Shown one piece after another: positions 55,853 through 64,000 of a stretch of DNA of 64,000 nucleotides. The first letter of the stretch is position 1. The number at the start of each line of letters is the position of its first letter. The notes under the pieces are model-generated. The model was given only the letters and a program-made list of their open reading frames with translations, was not told the origin of the DNA and did not search any database. The DNA lies in contig NZ_RKME01000009.1 of assembly GCF_003797825.1 (NCBI RefSeq), forward strand, positions 1 through 64,000, given 5' to 3'. The position numbers and the translations under genes were made by a program. Source of the DNA: Gordonia sp. OPL2 (GTDB lineage Bacteria > Actinomycetota > Actinomycetes > Mycobacteriales > Mycobacteriaceae).

Positions 55853-56525
55853 GCCTCCGGACCGGGGGCGCAGCGACATGCCGTACCGTCGCGAAACCGG
55901 GATCGTTGCCGACGAAGTGTATGTGCATAGGCGATATCGACGTCGTTGCGCTCGCACGGATTTGTGCGTCGCTCGACGGTGGGGCTCGACGCGCAACGGC
56001 AGCTCCCGCGCGAGCCTGGCGGGGACCATGCATCGAGGCGACCACGAATAGTCATCCCGCTAATTCATTGCGACTCACAAATTTTCAATGTGTTGCCGAA
56101 TGTCGACCACTTCCATGGTGGGTCCTCCCGGTGTAGGCCGGTCGATGCCAGGACGCAGCGGGGTCAGGTGCGCGCGATCGCAACTCGTGGTGCAGCGCCT
56201 TCAATCCCATAACCCCGCTCCACATTACGCTGCCGGCGTGTGCCGTCGCCGTGGTGCTCTGACCTCGCCGAGCATGGTGGTGGCAAGCTCGCGGCCCGCG
56301 AACAAGTGCGCGCGCTGCTCGATACCAACCAAGCGACCTTGCGGAACTGTCGAGAAGGACGCATCGAACCGTACCTGAGCTCGGCAACACCACCAGTAAC
56401 ACAGAAATCAGGAGTGCCGTCCTTACACAGAAATCTTGTCAAGCTCGTTGTGGCAGCGTGCACACGAAGGCCATCCAGTTATCGCCGGACACCTGATCCA
56501 CCACTCCGACGCCGGATCGCAAGCC
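55853..56525. other. 673 bp of probable junk between symporter and IS3 remnant
   Basis: No intact gene. A short frame near 56265 reads LAEHGGGKLAAREQVRALLD, which loosely recalls a carboxyl-transferase subunit, but is too short to call. No promoter or hairpin of note. Confidence 0.4.
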
Positions 56526-56865
56526 TGATCAATACACGTCGGTCAAGCTGACCGCTCACCTCGATCTCGAGAAGATCGCGGCATCGATCGGCTCAGTCGG
56601 CGATGCCTACGACAACGCTCTGATCGAGTCGGCGAACGGGCTGTAAAAGACCGAATGCATCCGCACCACCGTGTTCCATGCCGGCCCGTACAAGACGATC
56701 TCCAACGTCGAGTACGCCACCGCGGGCTGGGTCGACTGGTACAACTGCGACCGTCTGCACTCCAGTATCGGACTGCTTCCGCCCAACGAGTACGAGCACG
56801 ACTACTACGCTGCCCTCAACACCGAGGTCCAGCCCATCAACGAGGCGGCACAAAACCTAAGGTGA
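56526..56865 (+). mobile_element. IS3-family orfB, 3' remnant with nonsense codon
   Basis: The frame from 56526 reads DQYTSVKLTAHLDLEKIAAS, IGSVGDAYDNALIESANGL with the catalytic Glu, then TAA where other family members have Tyr (GLYKTEC). It continues KTECIRTTVFHAGPYKTISN, WVDWYNCDRLHSSIGLLPPN. The integrase core is missing its first two acidic residues. A dead fragment near the right island edge. Confidence 0.8.
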
Positions 56866-56948
56866 TTCAGGGGCAAACCCATGCCTGGCGCCCGCGACAC
56901 CTACCACCTGCATCGCTAACCCCGCACTGCGAGAGAGAAGCCGACAAA

Positions 56949-57149
56949 ATGGCGACCGCACAACACACACCCAGCGCCACCGCATCCACCGAACCCGATG
57001 CAGGGCCTCCGGTGCCGTGCGACTGCGAGTGTCACCAATTCGAGCAGCTCTGTGAACACTGCTGCCTGGACCCCGCTACGGGTTCTGAGGCGACTGCTGC
57101 TACTACCTGCAGCCCAGCTTGGCCGCACCGGCAACACAATCAGATCTGA
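56949..57149 (+). CDS. Small Cys/His-rich protein
   Basis: 66 residues from ATG 56949, with GAGAGA about 13 bases before. Core PVPCDCECHQFEQLCEHCCLD carries six Cys and two His in CxCxCH-x6-CxxCC spacing, typical of a small metal-binding protein. It starts MATAQ like the next small frame. Unknown family. Confidence 0.45.
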   Translation: MATAQHTPSATASTEPDAGPPVPCDCECHQFEQLCEHCCLDPATGSEATAATTCSPAWPHRQHNQI

Positions 57150-57175
57150 TCAGCGTCGCCGCCCTGTGAACTGAA

Positions 57176-57421
57176 ATGGCCACTGCACAGATCCATCCCG
57201 GAAAGGGAACTCGACATGACTGCGTCCTCCTCATCTGCGTGGCGCTCCTTGCACTGGCTGGCGCGCTGTACTTTCTGCGGCCGTAGCAGGACGTACCACC
57301 AGATCATCGGCAGTCACCGGTCCTGGGCATCGCGGTCGTCGCCGCCGCGCTTGTAGCGCTTGTCGTGCTCTACGAAATGCCCCCGGTTGTGCGTGCGCCC
57401 GCGACACCGACGGCGCGCTAG
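57176..57421 (+). pseudogene. Two-helix small membrane protein interrupted by an amber codon
   Basis: The frame from ATG 57176 has a membrane helix (CVLLICVALLALAGALYFLR), then TAG at 57284-57286, and in the same frame a second helix (VLGIAVVAAALVALVVLYEM) to TAG 57421. A second ATG at 57216, behind GGAAAGGGAA, would suit as the original start after one base change. Probably a dead gene; a genuine 36-residue product is possible. Confidence 0.4.
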
Positions 57422-57482
57422 AGCCGACCCAACCAGGTCGACATCGCCGCCGGTGCGCCAACTCAACTGGGTCGTCAGGCGT

Positions 57483-57752
57483 GACCACATAGGCCGACCC
57501 ACCGGGTCGTTGTGAATCGAGGAATCGGGCCGTGGCCAGCGCCGACGTCCAGATCGCCGACTCCGGGATGTCGAGGCCGGTGCGCAGCAGGCGCGCACGG
57601 AGATCCCGCGGCGTGCGGATCGAGTTGTTGGTGAGGACGATGAACGGGATCTCGTTGTCGCGCAGTTCGGTGAGGAACGCATCGGCGCCGGGGATCAGGT
57701 GTTCCTCGCTGACGAGCACTCCGTCCATGTCCATCAGGTAATTCCAGGCCAT
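57483..57752 (-). pseudogene. NagD-like HAD phosphatase, 5' part (split by island)
   Basis: Ninety codons from ATG 57752: MAWNYLMDMDGVLVSEEHLI with the nucleophile DMDG, and IPFIVLTNNSIRTPRDL (motif II Thr-Asn-Asn). It ends AYVV, whose last two codons GTG GTC are the direct repeat. The next codons belong to the island. It is exactly complementary in content to the 3' part at 31614-32132. Confidence 0.85.
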
Positions 57753-57814
57753 GCCCCGAATTATGGCGGGATCACACCCGGGTCGCGCCAAACCCGGCGA
57801 ATACGCCCGCCCGC

Positions 57815-57842
57815 TGACACAATGACGCTGACACATTGACGC
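57815..57842 (+). repeat. Two 14-bp direct repeats before dppB
   Basis: TGACACAATGACGC and TGACACATTGACGC are adjacent, followed by TGACAGAG. TTGACG in the second copy could be a -35 element. They may be an operator or the dpp promoter. Confidence 0.45.
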
Positions 57843-57895
57843 TGACAGAGAAGACGGGACGCCAGACCAGCCCCCAGCCCGAGCAGAGGTCGTAG

Positions 57896-58879
57896 GTGAT
57901 CGGTTACCTGTGCAAGCGCATCGCCTCGTGGGCGGTCCTTGTCTTCATCGCCACCAACTTCGCCTTCTTCCTGGCCACCTGGTTCCTCGATCCGCGCTCG
58001 AACTACGCACAGCGCAAACCGCCACTGCCGCCCGAGATCGTCGACAACACGCTGAGCACCTACAACCTCAACGACAAGACCCCCGTCCTCGCGCGGTGGT
58101 GGACGTGGCTGACCGACATTCTGCTGCACTGGGATTGGGGTTCGACGCCGGTCGGGACCAGTGTCAACGCCCAGGTCGCCTTCCGATTGTGGTCGTCGGT
58201 CCAGCTCCTCGCCGCCGCGACGGTGCTGGCCACGCTCCTCGGCATCGCCCTCGGCGTCTACACCGCACTGCGCCACTATCGTCTCGCCGACCGCGCGTGG
58301 CAGTTCGTCTCCATCGTGATGATCAACGTCCCGGTCGCCGTCGCCGGACTCGCCGTCGTCCTCGTGGGGATCGCGATCAATCAGCAGGTCGGGCACACCG
58401 TCGTGTTCGTCGCCGGATCGTCGAGCATCGATGTCCATGGGTTCTTCCCGGTCCTGCTCGACCGGCTCAAACACCTGATCCTGCCGACGATCACGCTGGT
58501 CGTCGTCCAGTATGCGGGCCTGCACCTGATGCAGCGGTCGCTGCTGCTCGACACGATCGACGCCGACTACGTGCGGACCGCGCGGGCCAAGGGGCTCACC
58601 CGAGGGGTCGCGGTCCGCAGGCACGCGCTGCGCACGGCGATCATCCCGGTCGCGGTGGGCATCGCCTTCGCCATTCCGGCCGTCTTCACCGGGGCTGTCA
58701 TCACCGAGACCATCTTCGGGTGGGAGGGCATGGGCCGCTACTTCGTCACCTCCATCAACACGAACGACGTCTACGGGGTCGTTGCGGTCGCCGCGTTCGG
58801 TGCGGTCGCCACGGCGGTCGGTGCGATCCTGGCCGACATCGCCGTCGTCTATCTCGACCCCCGCGTGCGGGTGACCTGA
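57896..58879 (+). CDS. dppB: Dipeptide ABC transporter permease DppB
   Basis: 327 residues from GTG 57896. Binding-protein-dependent permease with about six membrane segments; N-terminus MIGYLCKRIASWAVLVFIAT. The EAA-type loop is DADYVRTARAKGLTRGVAVR RHALR, and the end is ETIFGWEGMGRYFVTSINTN. It forms the inner-membrane channel with DppC. First gene of dppB-C-DF-A. Confidence 0.9.
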   Translation: MIGYLCKRIASWAVLVFIATNFAFFLATWFLDPRSNYAQRKPPLPPEIVDNTLSTYNLNDKTPVLARWWTWLTDILLHWDWGSTPVGTSVNAQVAFRLWSSVQLLAAATVLATLLGIALGVYTALRHYRLADRAWQFVSIVMINVPVAVAGLAVVLVGIAINQQVGHTVVFVAGSSSIDVHGFFPVLLDRLKHLILPTITLVVVQYAGLHLMQRSLLLDTIDADYVRTARAKGLTRGVAVRRHALRTAIIPVAVGIAFAIPAVFTGAVITETIFGWEGMGRYFVTSINTNDVYGVVAVAAFGAVATAVGAILADIAVVYLDPRVRVT

Positions 58880-58882
58880 GAT

Positions 58883-58967
58883 GGCGAGGACCGAGAGGGT
58901 GAGATCGACGGTGGTGAGTTCGATGGTGGCGAGATCGATGGTCGCGAGGTCGACGGCGGTGAGGCCG
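58883..58967 (+). repeat. 15-bp tandem repeat between dppB and dppC
   Basis: About five to six imperfect GAGATCGATGGTGGC-type units. In the dppB frame they would encode EIDGG repeats directly after the dppB stop and up to the dppC ATG, with no start codon inside. Confidence 0.65.
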
Positions 58968-58969
58968 AC

Positions 58970-59997
58970 ATGGTGATGATGCCGCCCGAACCGAATCGCG
59001 AGGAGTCGCCCCGCGCCGACGTCGCGCGCCGTCGCGGCCATCACGACCCCACGGCCACCGCCCCCATCATGGGGGAGACGGGCGGACTGCTCGCCGACGG
59101 CGTCGGCCCTGTCGAGGACAGCCTCGAGACACCGGTCGCCCGCGGACGGTCGGGCCGAATCCTGCTGATCGCCCGGCGATTCGCACGTAATCGCACCGCC
59201 CTCGTCGGCCTGGTCATCTTCGTCCTGCTGGTGCTGTTCGCCGTGTTCGGCGGTCTCGTGACCCCCTGGTCGTACACCGACACCGACTTCCTCGCGATCG
59301 GGTTCCCGCCGTCGTCGGGCCACTGGTTCGGCACGAACGACGCAGGCAACGACCTCTACGCGCAAGTCGTCCACGGGCTTCAGCGGTCCCTCGTCATCGC
59401 ACTTACGGTGTCGATCGGGACCACCGTCATCGCGGCGTTCGTCGGCGCGTTCGCCGCCTACTTCGGCGGGTGGGTGCAGCGCGCCATCCTCGGTGTCATC
59501 TATCTGCTGCTGGTGATCCCGACGTTCCTGATCATCGCGCTGATCTCCAACAAGACCGGTGGGGACTGGCGCTGGCTCATCGTCGTGTTCACCGTGACCG
59601 GCTGGATGATGTTGGCCCGCATCATCCATTCGATGGCGCAGTCCATCCGGGAGCGCGATTACGTCGCGGCCGCACGGTATCTCGGAGAGCCGCCGCTGAC
59701 CATCGTCGCCCGCCACATCCTGCCCAACCTGGCCTCGCTGCTCGTCATCAACTTCACCCTCGGCGTCGTCGCGACCGTCCTCGCCGAGACCGGGCTGTCG
59801 TTTCTCGGTCTGGGCGTGAAGATCCCCGACGTCACCCTGGGCGCGTTGCTGCAGTCGGGGGCGGGAGCGCTGTTCGCCTCGCCGTGGCTGTTCTACTTCC
59901 CCGCCGCGGTGCTGACCCTGCTCACGGTCTCGATGGCGCTGATCGCCGACGGCCTGCGCGACGCCCTCGACCCCACCTCGGGATCGGGGGCGCGGGC

Positions 59998-60001
<4 letters not shown>
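58970..60001 (+). CDS. dppC: Dipeptide ABC transporter permease DppC
   Basis: 343 residues from ATG 58970. A 65-residue cytoplasmic start precedes the permease: FARNRTALVGLVIFVLLVLF, HWFGTNDAGNDLYAQVVHGL, and the EAA loop RERDYVAAARYLGEPPLTIV ARHILPN. Its stop overlaps the ATP-binding gene (ATGA). Confidence 0.9.
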
Positions 60002-62081
<2,080 letters not shown>

Positions 62082-62085
<4 letters not shown>

Positions 62086-63749
62086 GACACCCGATCGTCC
62101 GTCGACTGTTCGTGCTCGTCGCCGCCGTCGTGCTGGGCGTCGTCGGCACCGCCGGTTGCGGTGTGGCGCTGGACGACTCCGCGATCTCCACCACAGGAGC
62201 AGACCTCAATCCGCAGCCGCGGGAGAACATCCGCGACGGTGGGAGTCTGACGACCGCCGTCCCCGAGGTGTCCCCGCAGTGGAACACCTTCCACGCCGAC
62301 GGTTCGGCCTACACGCTGCTGATGTGGCGGTGGTACAACCCGACGCTGGCGTACTTCGCGCCGGACGGCACCTACTCGTTCAACCGCGACTACCTCACGG
62401 ACGTGCGCAAGGAACTCGTCGACGGCAAGACCGTCGTCACGTACACGATCAACCCGAAGGCGTACTTCAACGACGGCACACCGATCGACTACCGATCGTT
62501 CGTCACCACCTGGCGCACCAGCAGCGGTACGGATCCGGACTACATCGTCGGGGCCACCGACGGTTACGACCAGATCGAGTCGGTGACCCGGGGCGTCGAC
62601 GACCGGCAGGCCGTGGTCCGGTTCCGAGGTGTCTGGGCGTGGCCCGACGGACTGTTCAACCTGCTTCTGCACCCGAAGGTCTCGACCGCGGATCTGTACA
62701 ACCAGGGCTACCTGCAGAACCCGCACCCCGAGTGGGGAGCGGGGCCGTACACCGTGAACAGCTACGACCCGAACACCGGTGTCGTCGTGTTCACCCGCAA
62801 CCCGAAGTGGTGGGGCAAGCCCGGAAAGCTCGATCGACGGGTGTTCCGACAGATGGAGGATCAGGCGGCGATCAACGCGTTCCGCAACGGCGAGCTCGAC
62901 GCCATCGGCGTGGCGAGCAAGGACTCCCGCGCTCAGGTGATCACCATGGGAGGCGTCGACATCCGCACCGCCGCGTCGCCGCAGCAGTCGCTGCTCGTGG
63001 TCAATCTCGACACCCCGATCCTCGCCGATCGCCGCGTTCGCGAGGGACTGTTGTTCGGCGTCGACCGCAGCACCCTGGCGCGCATCCGGTTCACCGGCCT
63101 GAACTACTCCGAGCCACTGCCGGGATCGTTGCAGATGTACTCGTTCCAGCCCGGCTACGAAGACAACCTCGACGGCGTCATCGGCTACGACCCGGACCGG
63201 GCACGGGCCATCCTCGACGAGGCCGGCTGGGCGGTGGGGGACGACGGCATCCGCGTCAAGGACGGCCGACGCCTGTCCGTGACGCTCCCGATCCTCTCCG
63301 ACGCCGCCGCCAGCCAGAACCTGGCCCGTGCGTTCCAGGCGATCCTGAAGCAGATCGGTGTCGATGTCGTCATCGCCCTGCGCCCGGCGTCGGACTTCTC
63401 GAAGGTCGTGGTGAACAAGGAATTCGACCTGTTCCTGATCGGCTTCTCGTCCAGCGATCCGTTCGGCATGGCCTATCTCTGCCAGACATGGTGCGAGGGT
63501 TCGCAGCTGAACAAGGCGGGAGCAGGATCACCGGAACTCGACGCCGAGATCGCCCGGGTCGCCGCCATTCCCGAACCGGCCGCCCAGATCGCCGCCGGCA
63601 ACAAGGTGGAGCGACAGGCCTTCGCCCAGTACTCGGATCTCCCGCTGTTCAACGGGCCGTCGATGGTCGCGGTCAAGGAGAAGCTCGCCAACTACGGCGC
63701 GGGCCAGTTCTACATCGGACCCGTCGAGGACATCGGGTGGCAGAACTGA
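62082..63749 (+). CDS. dppA: Peptide-binding lipoprotein DppA
   Basis: 555 residues from ATG 62082, overlapping the previous stop. Signal peptide with lipobox VVLGVVGTAGC. Solute-binding family 5: SLTTAVPEVSPQWNTFHADG, YTINPKAYFNDGTPIDYRSF, GAGPYTVNSYDPNTGVVVF, DRRVREGLLFGVDRSTLARI. Captures di- or oligopeptides outside the membrane. Last in the operon here, whereas it is first in M. tuberculosis dppABCD. Confidence 0.9.
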
Positions 63750-63758
63750 TCACCGCCG

Positions 63759-63831
63759 GCATGAGCATCACCACTGAGTAGTGGACAACTGGATAGTCCA
63801 GACATCCCCACATCAGCGGTGACGCTCATGC
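63759..63831. terminator. Bidirectional terminator between dppA and thiD
   Basis: GCATGAGCATCACC (63759-63772) pairs with GGTGACGCTCATGC (63818-63831) with one mismatch. An inner TGGAC/GTCCA (63782-63800) caps the loop. Confidence 0.6.
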
Positions 63832-63867
63832 GGTCAGACTTTCCTACTCGCGGCTCCGGCCCGGGGA

Positions 63868-64000
63868 TCAGCTCTGGACCGAGACCCGCCACAGCGGATT
63901 GACCGGCCCGTGGCCCGCGCCGAGCGGATACGCCGCCTGCAGACCACGCGTCACCCAGCGTTTGGCGAAACCGACGGCATCCGGTACCGAATATCCATGG
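63868..64000 (-). CDS. thiD: Hydroxymethylpyrimidine kinase ThiD, C-terminal end (cut by window edge)
   Basis: 44 codons enter from the right edge and stop at TGA 63870-63868. The end reads DAVGFAKRWVTRGLQAAYPL GAGHGPVNPLWR, the ThiD/PfkB-like C-terminal signature (GxGHGPVN). Phosphorylates HMP or HMP-P for thiamine. Only the last helix and tail are visible. Confidence 0.7.
   Translation of the reverse strand, partial: HGYSVPDAVGFAKRWVTRGLQAAYPLGAGHGPVNPLWRVSVQS

Larger units (their letters stand above)
32127..57488. mobile_element. 25.4-kb genomic island inserted in the HAD gene
   Basis: The island is bounded by the direct repeat GACCAC at 32127-32132 and 57483-57488. Both copies sit at the same codon phase (GTG GTC on the minus strand) of the interrupted gene, so removal of one copy plus the insert restores the frame exactly. 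The content differs from the flanks: lower GC in parts, IS fragments, many pseudogenes and catabolic operons. No integrase or long terminal inverted repeats are seen. The 6-bp repeat fits a target duplication or a recombinase core. Confidence 0.75.

Noticed and set aside
56240-56551. Carboxyl-transferase gene fragment
   Set aside because: Only about 20 residues resemble the family; not enough to call.
32133-57482. Composite transposon with terminal inverted repeats
   Set aside because: The two island termini do not match each other as inverted repeats, and no complete transposase is present.
57761-59716. A 651-codon minus-strand frame over dppB/dppC
   Set aside because: Asp/Arg/Gly-rich shadow frame opposite clear permease genes.

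Overview
The window looks like chromosomal DNA of a high-GC, mycolic-acid-containing actinobacterium, most likely Gordonia or a close relative. Reasons: it carries an htdX-fabG4-fadA2-fadE5 cluster arranged as in Mycobacterium tuberculosis Rv0241c-Rv0244c, an IniB-like N-terminus beside an IniR-like regulator, egtB-egtD for ergothioneine, a DUF4185 (arabinan-hydrolase-type) secreted protein, type VII secretion-like small proteins and DUF5709. Genus is an inference; no rRNA is present.

Layout. 1-4.9 kb: IniB-like protein, divergent from an Hsp70-like membrane protein and a AAA/LuxR regulator. 4.9-5.6 kb: TetR regulator with its own palindrome. 5.8-8.2 kb: a compact type VII-associated module (EspC/WXG-like protein, glycine-zipper effector candidate, small membrane protein, LpqN-like protein, 31-residue membrane microprotein). 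8.3-17.6 kb: DedA, then the fatty-acid block (htdX, fabG4, fadA2, a VanW protein, an SDR, fadE5). Three promoters here share a TTAC-N6-GTAA palindrome. 17.7-31.4 kb: housekeeping and envelope genes (endonuclease IV, PAP2 protein, DUF6153/DUF305 pair, DUF4185, thioesterase, HdeD, membrane proteins, Clp-N/HTH regulator, egtB-egtD, LLM oxidoreductase, SHOCT protein).

32.1-57.5 kb is a genomic island of about 25.4 kb. It splits a NagD-like HAD phosphatase gene: the 5' 90 codons lie at 57483-57752 and the remaining 170 codons at 31614-32126, both on the minus strand. A 6-bp direct repeat GACCAC flanks the island, and deleting the island restores one open frame of 260 codons. The island carries a TetR-controlled lipase/MBL group with three TGAAC-N3-GTTCA operators, an SDR/TetR/old-yellow-enzyme group, and a locus that probably degrades a guanidino acid (symporter, ureohydrolase, class III aminotransferase, MmsA, NAD-glutamate dehydrogenase, two PucR regulators). 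It also holds many decaying genes (pdxS, acuI, NDP-forming acyl-CoA synthetase, polysaccharide deacetylase, SDR and dienelactone-hydrolase stubs) and IS remnants.

57.9-63.8 kb: a dipeptide ABC transporter operon (dppB-dppC-dppDF-dppA, translationally coupled at its 3' part), then the C-terminus of thiD on the minus strand. The most interesting points are the exact island junctions, the two self-consistent TetR operator sets, the Clp-N/HTH autoregulatory operator, the type VII-like module and a 12-residue Gly/Ala/Ser repeat inserted into two unrelated enzymes.
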